Assembly: GCA_017307315.1 (NCBI GenBank)
Contig: JAFKFF010000257.1
Location: 1 to 14,755, forward strand
Source of the DNA: Alphaproteobacteria bacterium
Lineage (GTDB): Bacteria > Pseudomonadota > Alphaproteobacteria > Micropepsales > Micropepsaceae
Direction of reading: 5' to 3'
Length of the DNA: 14,755 nucleotides
Shown: piece after piece, positions 1 through 6,176 of the stretch
How positions within the stretch are numbered: position 1 is the stretch's first letter
Layout of the letters: every line of letters begins with the position of its first letter
The notes under the pieces: generated by a model
Told to the model about the DNA's origin: nothing
The model's input: the letters and a program-made list of their open reading frames with translations, nothing else
The model's database searches: none
Program-made: the position numbers and the translations under genes

Positions 1-1250
1 TCGCCTCCATGACCAAGGCCTTCACCGCGCTGACGCTGTTGCATCTGCGCGACGAGGGCAAGGTCTCGCTGACGGCGAAGGCGGAAGATTACATCCCGGA
101 GATGCGGGGCTGGACCTACCCCACCAAGGATTCGCCCCACATCAAAGTCACCGACATTCTGGGACACACGCCCGGCTTCGTCACCGACGACCCCTGGGGC
201 GACCGTCAGACGCCGATCCCCGAATCCGAATTCACCGCCATGCTGAAGAAAGGCATCGCTTTCGATCACGCGCCGGCGCCGGCGTTCAGCTATTCCAATC
301 TCGGTTTCGCCATGGTGGGGCGCGTCATCCAGAATGTGGAGAAGAGGCCCTATAGCGCGGTCGCGGGCGATCTTCTCCTCAAGCCGCTGGGGATGACGTC
401 CAGCGGTTTCGACGTCAGCAAATCGCCCATCGAGCGGCGCGCCATCGGCTATCGCTGGGAGAACGACAAATGGGCCCGCGAACCCGATCTGGGCGAAGGC
501 GCCTTCACCTCCATCGGCGGGCTCCAGACCAGCGCCAATGACTACGCCAAATGGGTCGCCTATCTGCTTTCCGCCTGGCCGCCGCGCGACGATGCCGACA
601 AGGGGCCGGTGCCCCGCGCCACCATCCGCGAACTGGCGAAGGGCTCGGACTTCCCCCTGGGCGTCACCCGGCCGGGCGACAAGCGTCCCAACCCCTGCCG
701 CCAGGCGGAGGTGTATGGCATGGCGCTGTATGTCGTGAACGATTGCGATCTGCCCTGGGCGATCACGCACAATGGCGGCTATCCCGGTTATGGCTCGTCG
801 ATGCTGTTGTTCCCGGAAGCCGGCGTCGGGCTGTTCGTTTTCACCAACCGCACCTATTCCAGCCCCAGTCCCACCTTGTGGGCGGCGGCGCTGCAGTTGA
901 AAGCGGCGAACCTCCTGAACAAGCGGCCCGTGCCGGTCAGCGCGCCCCTGGCCAAGGCCTATGCCGCCGCGATCCAATCCTGGCAGGGCGGCGCGATTGC
1001 GCCGGTCGCGCCGATGGCGGCGGTGAATTTCTTCATGGACCGCACGGCGGAGAACTGGAAGCTGGAATTGGCGCGGCTGAAGAAGGAAGTCGGCAATTGC
1101 GATACCACCGCGCCCATCGTCGCGGCGGGAACCGAAACCGGCACCTTCGAATGGTCCTGCAAGACGGGAAAGATCAAAGGCCGCCTGCTTCTGGCGCCGC
1201 CCAACGATTATAAAGTGCAGAGCCTGATCTACAGCGCCGGGAAACCCTGA
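1..1250 (+). CDS. Serine hydrolase, beta-lactamase/class C PBP-like family (5' end outside window)
   Basis: Member of the serine beta-lactamase/penicillin-binding-protein fold (Beta-lactamase family, PF00144), which includes esterases, D-aminopeptidases and class C beta-lactamases. The gene is cut by the left edge. The first complete codons read A-S-M-T-K, so the catalytic SxxK tetrad lies at bases 6-17 and the apparent ATG at 9 is not the start. The second motif, Y-S-N, is at bases 291-299, followed by LGFAMVG. The third motif (KTG/HxG position) is H-N-G-G at 768-779. A segment ILGHTPGF matches the LLxHTSGL box typical of the family. About 160 residues follow the third motif, a C-terminal lipocalin-like extension common in this family. 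Signal peptide and RBS are not visible. The substrate cannot be deduced; an esterase or peptidase is as likely as a true beta-lactamase. It converges directly on the coiled-coil gene, with no intergenic base. Confidence 0.9.
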   Translation, partial: ASMTKAFTALTLLHLRDEGKVSLTAKAEDYIPEMRGWTYPTKDSPHIKVTDILGHTPGFVTDDPWGDRQTPIPESEFTAMLKKGIAFDHAPAPAFSYSNLGFAMVGRVIQNVEKRPYSAVAGDLLLKPLGMTSSGFDVSKSPIERRAIGYRWENDKWAREPDLGEGAFTSIGGLQTSANDYAKWVAYLLSAWPPRDDADKGPVPRATIRELAKGSDFPLGVTRPGDKRPNPCRQAEVYGMALYVVNDCDLPWAITHNGGYPGYGSSMLLFPEAGVGLFVFTNRTYSSPSPTLWAAALQLKAANLLNKRPVPVSAPLAKAYAAAIQSWQGGAIAPVAPMAAVNFFMDRTAENWKLELARLKKEVGNCDTTAPIVAAGTETGTFEWSCKTGKIKGRLLLAPPNDYKVQSLIYSAGKP

Positions 1251-1263
1251 TCAGGGTGCCGGC
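1236..1263. terminator. Palindrome spanning two abutting stop codons; possible bidirectional terminator
   Basis: The plus-strand stop TGA (1248-1250) and the minus-strand stop (1251-1253) touch. Their surroundings form the perfect 12-base palindrome CCCTGATCAGGG (1245-1256), flanked by outer arms GCCGG (1236-1240) and CCGGC (1259-1263). A hairpin with an internal bulge is possible in both transcripts. There is no T-run on either side, so this is not a classical intrinsic terminator. Confidence 0.3.
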
Positions 1264-3845
1264 TTGGCCGCCGCTCCCGGATCGGTCTCCACCAGATAGG
1301 TGTTGAAAGCCCAGCCCTGCTGCCGGCCGGACAGTTCCACCCGCGACCAGGCGCCTTTGGTCTCCAGCACCGCGACCGAAGCGCCGCGCTTCAGGTTGGC
1401 GATCACCGCCGCGCCCGTCGATGGCGCGGCCCGCACATTGACGCTGCGCGCCGCATAAAGACGGGGAACCACCGCTTCGGCGCGGGGCGTGACCGCGGCA
1501 ACCGGCACGGGAGCGGCGGGGCCGACCAGCGTTTCGGGCATGTAGAGCCCACCCAAGGTCTCGATCTGCCAGCGCACCGAATTGGGCAGCATGCCTTCCA
1601 GCTTGGGCAACAGGAGCACGCCGCCCGCCGCGAAGGCGATGACCACGCCGATATCGCGGAGCAACCTGGTGTTGACGGCGGGCTTCGCGCGCGGCGCTTC
1701 GCTTTCGCCCGCATGGGTGGACAAGGGCTGCCAACGCGCGCCCGGTCCCTCGCGCACCGTGCCCAGCCGCTGATGCTCCTGCATGGCCTGGGCCTGCACG
1801 ATGGCGGCTTCGCGGTCCACCAGGGTGGCGCGCAGAGTCTTGATCTCGCGCTCCAGCGAATGGACATATTCGTCGTCGTGCGAGCGCCCCGCCGCGACCT
1901 GCTGCCCCTGCGCCAATGCGCTTTCCGCTTTTTCGGCGCGGGCATGGGCCTCGCCCAGCGCGCCGGCGGTTTCGCGCTCCCAGATCGCCTGCGCCGCCTT
2001 CAGCTTTTCGCCGGCCGCCACATCGGATGCCGCACGCGCCGCCGCCATATCCGCCTCCGCCGCTTTCACCTGACGATCGATCTCGATGCGCAACTGCGCG
2101 ATCTGCGCATCGCGCTCGGCGAGGAGCTTTTCGCTCCGCTCGCCCCTATCGGCCAGCGCCACCTCCGACGCTTCGCGCCGCGCCTGCGCCAACCCGCTTT
2201 CCAGCCGCGCCTGCCAATCCGCTTCGGCCGTTTTGCGCGCCTCCTCCGCGCGCATCTCCGCCGCCAGGCGAAGCGCCGCGATCTCGGCTTCCGAACTTTT
2301 CTGCAAATGATCGAACTGGGTCTGTAGATGGCGGATTTCCGCTTCGCGGTCCGCGGCCGGCCCGTCCGCCGCCGCCAGCGCCGCTTCCGCGGCCTCGCAG
2401 CGTCCCCTGAGCGCCGCCATCGCGCGCTCGGACCGCGCCTGCCATTCGCCTTCCGCCGCTTTCAAGGCGTCGGCGGCCTGGGCATCGGCCGCGGCAAGAT
2501 CGGCCTGCGCCTCTTCGCGCAAGCGAACGATTTCCGCCTGCAGGCGCTTGCGCTCGCTTTCCCCGCGCAAATCGCCGCTCGCGGGCGCGGCCTCGCGCGC
2601 GGCCGCCAGCTCAGCCAGCGCTTTTTCCAGCTGCGCTTTCCATTCCGCTTCGGCGGCTTGCAGCGCCGCCGCGCTCCGGGCATCCGCCGCCGCCTGCGTG
2701 GCGGCGAGGTTGGCGCGCGCGTCCTCCTGCATCCGCTCCAATTCGCCCCGCAGGCGGACAAGCTCGGCTTCGGCCGCCGGATCGGGCTGGGAGGATCGGG
2801 AGGCCTGTTTCGCCGCCCAATCGGCTTGCGCCGCCGCAAGCGTTTGCGCCGCGGCCGTTTCGGCTTCCTTCACCGCCTCCGCCAGCCTGGCATCGGCGGC
2901 CTTGTATGCGTCGCGAAGTTCGGCATCGCGGCGTGCGGCGATGTCGGCGGCAAATTTCTCGCTTTCGGCCTTGGCGGCCGCCAGCAGCGACGCGGTCTTG
3001 GCTTCGCCCGCCGTGCGGGTCGACTGGATCTCGGTTTCCCAATCCTGGCGCAGCCGCTCCATCTGGGCGCGGGCCGCCGCCAATTCGCTCTCGCGCGCGG
3101 CCAGGGCGTCGCGGGCGGCGGCGAATTCCTGGCGCGCAAGACGGATGGCGGCTTCCTGCTGCTCGCGCTGAATGTCCGCCAGGGCCTTGGCGCGCATCTC
3201 CCGCTCGGCGATGCGATGCCCGAAGCCCTCTTCCAGCCGAAGCTTCTCGGCATCCAGACGCGCCTCTTCGTCCCGCTTCCATTGCGCCCGGGCTTCCGCC
3301 ACGGCGCTGTCCAGCTTCTGCTGCAACATCACGCCCATGCGTTCGGCGGATTCGCGCAGCTGCGTCAGTTCGGTTTCGCGCGCCTCGAGCGTGGCTTTCA
3401 GCCGGTGCACCTCGTCGCGCACGGCATCGGGTAACGCGGACGCAGGGCCGCCCGGCGCGGGCACCTCACCCATCCGCACCGTGAAATCGATCAGGGCGAT
3501 GGTGAAGGCTTCGGTCTCGTCCTTGGCGATCAGCCGGATCGCCAGAACATGATCGCCGCCCGCCGTCTTGGGCGCGAAATAGACCAGATCTTCCAGTTCA
3601 TCCAGCAGCAACGACCAGCTGCCGTCGCCATTGTTCTGTCCGGCGGAAAAGCGCCCCCCTTGCGGCAGCTTCTCGACGCGCAGTTGAAAGCGCCCGCGCT
3701 TGCGGTAGGCCGAGATCACGGGTCTCAGATCGATGGCGATGGCCCGCGCGGCCACGGCCTGATCCGGCAGGGCGCGCGCCGGCATCTCGGCCAACGCCTC
3801 GGCCGATTCCGGAACCCTGCGCAACCTGCTTGCGCCTTGTTTCAT
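1251..3845 (-). CDS. Large coiled-coil membrane protein with C-terminal SH3b domain
   Basis: About 864 residues from the chosen ATG at 3845. No named family is recognised. Residues ~53-110 resemble a short Ig/cadherin-like module (FQLRVEKLPQGGRFSAG...NNGDGSWSL). Residues ~140-690 are almost entirely Ala/Glu/Arg/Leu-rich heptad-type coiled coil. One hydrophobic segment at ~732-748 (IGVVIAFAAGGVLLLP) is preceded by RLLRD. A bacterial SH3 domain at ~801-853 (SVNVRAAPSTGAAV...GWAFNTYLV) is followed by a short Ala/Pro tail. There is no N-terminal signal peptide. By the positive-inside rule the coiled coil would be cytoplasmic and the SH3b domain periplasmic, where such domains often bind peptidoglycan; this is inference. 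The start is uncertain: in-frame ATGs at 3899 (after GGGGCGGG) and 4010 are alternatives, but MKQGASRL at 3845 gives the most sensible N-terminus. A structural or scaffolding role is plausible but unproven. Confidence 0.85.
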   Translation of the reverse strand: MKQGASRLRRVPESAEALAEMPARALPDQAVAARAIAIDLRPVISAYRKRGRFQLRVEKLPQGGRFSAGQNNGDGSWSLLLDELEDLVYFAPKTAGGDHVLAIRLIAKDETEAFTIALIDFTVRMGEVPAPGGPASALPDAVRDEVHRLKATLEARETELTQLRESAERMGVMLQQKLDSAVAEARAQWKRDEEARLDAEKLRLEEGFGHRIAEREMRAKALADIQREQQEAAIRLARQEFAAARDALAARESELAAARAQMERLRQDWETEIQSTRTAGEAKTASLLAAAKAESEKFAADIAARRDAELRDAYKAADARLAEAVKEAETAAAQTLAAAQADWAAKQASRSSQPDPAAEAELVRLRGELERMQEDARANLAATQAAADARSAAALQAAEAEWKAQLEKALAELAAAREAAPASGDLRGESERKRLQAEIVRLREEAQADLAAADAQAADALKAAEGEWQARSERAMAALRGRCEAAEAALAAADGPAADREAEIRHLQTQFDHLQKSSEAEIAALRLAAEMRAEEARKTAEADWQARLESGLAQARREASEVALADRGERSEKLLAERDAQIAQLRIEIDRQVKAAEADMAAARAASDVAAGEKLKAAQAIWERETAGALGEAHARAEKAESALAQGQQVAAGRSHDDEYVHSLEREIKTLRATLVDREAAIVQAQAMQEHQRLGTVREGPGARWQPLSTHAGESEAPRAKPAVNTRLLRDIGVVIAFAAGGVLLLPKLEGMLPNSVRWQIETLGGLYMPETLVGPAAPVPVAAVTPRAEAVVPRLYAARSVNVRAAPSTGAAVIANLKRGASVAVLETKGAWSRVELSGRQQGWAFNTYLVETDPGAAAKPAP
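1943..3305 (-). repeat. Tryptophan-spaced imperfect coiled-coil repeats within the gene
   Basis: Within the coiled coil, seven tryptophans occur at residues 189, 269, 343, 402, 468, 544 and 622 (numbered from the ATG at 3845), spaced 59-80 residues apart. The later ones sit in a shared context: AEAEWKAQLEKAL, AEGEWQARSERAM, AEADWQARLESGL, AQAIWERETAGAL. Each is preceded by a turn containing [IV]xxLR. This is an amino-acid-level repeat; the DNA copies have diverged. Confidence 0.6.
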
Positions 3846-3920
3846 GTGAAAAGCCTGCCCTCGGGGCCAATGACACACGCCCCGGTCCCAGTTTGGCATC
3901 CCGCCCCGTGACGCCGCGTT

Positions 3921-3955
3921 ATTGCGCCCCTCGCAATTTGCGTAAAAATCTTGCG
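3921..3955. promoter_or_regulatory. Cluster of TTGCG/CGCAA half-sites in the divergent intergenic region
   Basis: The 291-base gap between the coiled-coil gene (minus) and the ATP-grasp gene (plus) must carry both promoters, but I cannot identify convincing -35/-10 pairs. It contains four copies of TTGCG or its complement: 3922-3926 (+), 3932-3936 (-), 3938-3942 (+) and 3951-3955 (+). These create a dyad ATTGCG-5-CGCAAT (3921-3937) and a second, CGCAA-T-TTGCG (3932-3942). This could be an operator for a dimeric regulator. The rest of the gap shows nothing recognisable. Confidence 0.3.
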
Positions 3956-4136
3956 AATCTGGCGAGGGCGATTGCCCACCGCCAGCGCCGGCTATCCGCA
4001 TCTTGGACAATTCACACGCCCTTATCCTCGCGCTGTGTGGTTAACGGCGCCGGCGGTATGGCGCAGGCAAGCAGGCAGAAAGCCTGGCACGGAGATTGCT
4101 TCCCTTACGGAACGGAAAAGAGCTTCGAGCTTTCGC

Positions 4137-5006
4137 ATGCGCGCCCTCAAGCAGTCCCTCCAGTCCGTTCTTCCGGATCTTGCGCTGGATGTCGTCCTGA
4201 CGGTCCGTGCCTACCGCCGCAATCACGGCGTCTTCCCCAACATCCTGTTCCCCAAGACCTTCAACGAAAAAGTCGTCGCGCGCAGCCTGTTCGACAAGCG
4301 CCCCATCCTTCGGCAATTCGCCGACAAATTCGCGGTCCGCTCCTATGTGTCAAAGCGGCTCGGCGAAGCCGTCCTGCCGGAATTATATTGGGTCACCCGC
4401 AATCCCCGGGACATCCCGATCGAGCGCCTGCCCAGAAGCTTCGTGGTCAAGCCCACCCATGGCGCGGGCTGGGTCCGGCTGGTGCGCGACAAATCCCAGC
4501 TGGACAGAGACGAACTGGCGCGGCAATGCGAATATTGGCTTTCGCAGAATTTCTACAATTGGCATCGCGAGCGCGTTTACAAGGACATCGTTCCGCGCAT
4601 CCTGGTCGAGGAATTGATCGATGACGGCGGAAAGGAAGCGCCCACGGACTATAAATTCATGGTCTTCCATGGCCGGGTCGAAATGATCGCCGTCATCGTC
4701 GACCGCTTCGTCGACACCCGCGGCTATTTCCTGGATCGCGACTGGAATCCGCTCGACGCGGGCCTCGCCAATATAACCGGCCAGAAAGCCGATGTGAGAA
4801 CGCCCTGCACGCTTCCCAAGCCGCCGCATCTGGCGGAGATGATCCGCGCGGCGGAAATTCTGGGCCGGGACATCGATTTCGTGCGCGCCGATTTCTACGA
4901 CACACCGAACAAGATCTATTTCGGCGAACTGACCACGACGCCGGGCGCGGGCATGGAGCCGTACGATCCGCCCTCTTTCGACGCCTATATGGGAAAGCTC
5001 TGGTAG
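4137..5006 (+). CDS. TupA-like ATP-grasp protein
   Basis: A 289-residue protein of the TupA-like ATP-grasp family (PF14305). Such enzymes join a carboxylate to an amine using ATP, and several are encoded in cell-wall or surface-polysaccharide loci. Visible signatures in order: FPKTFNEKVVARSLFD (38-53), the family N-terminal box; KFAVRSYV (64-71); FVVKPTHGAGW (102-112), the ATP-binding loop with its lysine; ILVEELI (155-161); DYKFMVFHGR (171-180); and FVRADFYD...KIYFGELTTTPGAGM (248-273), which carries the acidic Mg-ATP ligands. The start at ATG 4137 is chosen because family similarity begins there; an in-frame ATG at 3951 would add an unconvincing Arg/Pro-rich extension. The ribosome-binding site is weak (GAG at 4127-4129). 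Length is normal and the protein looks complete. No polysaccharide genes adjoin it here, so its substrate is unknown. It converges on the TraB/GumN gene with a 4-base gap. Confidence 0.85.
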   Translation: MRALKQSLQSVLPDLALDVVLTVRAYRRNHGVFPNILFPKTFNEKVVARSLFDKRPILRQFADKFAVRSYVSKRLGEAVLPELYWVTRNPRDIPIERLPRSFVVKPTHGAGWVRLVRDKSQLDRDELARQCEYWLSQNFYNWHRERVYKDIVPRILVEELIDDGGKEAPTDYKFMVFHGRVEMIAVIVDRFVDTRGYFLDRDWNPLDAGLANITGQKADVRTPCTLPKPPHLAEMIRAAEILGRDIDFVRADFYDTPNKIYFGELTTTPGAGMEPYDPPSFDAYMGKLW

Positions 5007-5010
5007 GCCG

Positions 5011-5976
5011 TCATTCCGCCGGTCCCTCGATCGCGACCTGCGCCATCTTCAGCCGCTCCAGCACGCCGCCCCGCCGGAGCAAGGGGCCGATGTCGATCAC
5101 CGCCACCGCTTTGCCCGGCTTGTCCAGCGCGGCGAGGATCGCGGCGGTATAGTCGGCGACATTGCGCTCGTTGATGTCGGCCACCGCATGCACGGCGGCG
5201 GTGACGCAATCGAGCAGCCGGCTGTCGCCGTAATGAGCCTTCACGGTTCGGATATCGCCCACCGCCCAGGCCTCGGCCGCCGGCACGGCGTTGGCAAAGG
5301 CGCGATCGACATCCTCCACCGATTGGGCCAGGCAGACTTTCTGCTGCGCCAGGTTCAACTTGAGCACGTCTTCCGCCGCGTCCAGCACTTCGTATTTGGC
5401 GATGGGCGCGAACGGCACGCGCTTGGCGCGCGCCAGGCTGCGGATGGTGTCGCGCGGCTCGTCGCGGGTGAGATCGAGCTTGTCGGAAAGATCCTGGAAC
5501 AGCCTGAGCGCCGCGCGCATCGGCGTGTCGGTGCGGTAGCGGCTTTCCGTCTCGTCCAGTTTTTCGCGCAAGGCGATAAAGCGCGCGCGCAATTCGGGCT
5601 CCAGCGACGGCTCCAAGGTCTGACCGCGCGGCAGGCTGAACTCGCTGCCATGGGTGAGAAGAAACCAGGCGCCTTCGAATACGCCGATCGAGGGGCGCGG
5701 CGGCAGGAGAATTTCGCGCGCCCCGTCCAGCAATTCGCCCAGATAGGTCTTGTTCCAGGAAAGCCCGTCGGGCATCGCGCCCACGGTTCCCAGCACCCAA
5801 AGTTCGGAATCTCCGCGCGTCAGATGCCAGACCGCGGGTCCGGGCGCCGCCTGAACTTCCACGATTTCCGGTTCGGCCCAGAACGCCGCCGCAGGCGCCT
5901 GCTCGGTCTGCGCCAAAGCGTTGGCGGACAGGAAAGCGAGCGCCAGCGCCAACAGCGGCATCATGGGATAACGCAT
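5011..5976 (-). CDS. TraB/GumN family protein lacking the GxxH histidines
   Basis: A 321-residue protein with a signal peptide (MRYPMMPLLALALAFLSANALAQ), hence probably periplasmic. The fold is TraB/PrgY/GumN (PF01963), related to the Tiki metalloproteases. The first family box appears as VLGTVGAMPDGLSW (61-74), where GTxH would be expected. ERN at 270-272 is the conserved late Glu-Arg-Asn. The second box appears as DIGPLLRRGGVL (295-306), where GAGHLxGxxGLL is usual. Both histidines that normally coordinate metal are therefore substituted (H to G at 66, H to P at 298), although the surrounding framework is kept. It may be a non-catalytic member or use other residues. The start at 5976 is supported by the signal peptide and by GGAG four bases upstream; the longer in-frame extension to 6108 is unlikely. 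Two cysteines lie in the C-terminal half. Its stop is 4 bases from the convergent ATP-grasp stop. Confidence 0.85.
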   Translation of the reverse strand: MRYPMMPLLALALAFLSANALAQTEQAPAAAFWAEPEIVEVQAAPGPAVWHLTRGDSELWVLGTVGAMPDGLSWNKTYLGELLDGAREILLPPRPSIGVFEGAWFLLTHGSEFSLPRGQTLEPSLEPELRARFIALREKLDETESRYRTDTPMRAALRLFQDLSDKLDLTRDEPRDTIRSLARAKRVPFAPIAKYEVLDAAEDVLKLNLAQQKVCLAQSVEDVDRAFANAVPAAEAWAVGDIRTVKAHYGDSRLLDCVTAAVHAVADINERNVADYTAAILAALDKPGKAVAVIDIGPLLRRGGVLERLKMAQVAIEGPAE

Positions 5977-6088
5977 TGACTCCGTGCATCTTGCGCCGTT
6001 CCCGTTAGTATCCAAACAAGACATGACGAAAGCGCGCCGGATTGTTTCCCGGGCATGCAGGTCAAGACAAGGAAAAAGCAGCAGCACC

Positions 6089-6146
6089 AGACCAACGGAC
6101 ATAAGCATCAGTAGCAGGTCGAACCATCAGACGTTGGTCTCATCAG
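6089..6146 (+). promoter_or_regulatory. Leader dyad and CATCAG repeats upstream of the kor genes
   Basis: In the 200-base divergent gap before the kor genes, AGACCAACG (6089-6097) and CGTTGGTCT (6132-6140) form a perfect 9-base inverted repeat around a 34-base spacer. CATCAG occurs three times in or beside it (6106-6111, 6125-6130, 6141-6146). It could be an operator or a structured 5' leader. I see no convincing sigma-70 promoter and no riboswitch I recognise. The rest of the gap shows nothing else. Confidence 0.35.
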
Positions 6147-6176
6147 AGGCGTGTCATTGGGGAAACGGTCAGCGAC

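Noticed and set aside
2328..3434. Long plus-strand frames opposite the coiled-coil gene
   Set aside because: They are the complement of Ala/Glu/Arg-rich repeat codons, giving low-complexity Arg/Gly/Leu-rich translations with no domain.
4003..4027. TTGGAC ... TTATCC as a promoter for the ATP-grasp gene
   Set aside because: The spacing is about 13 bases, too short for a sigma-70 promoter, and the -10 match is poor.
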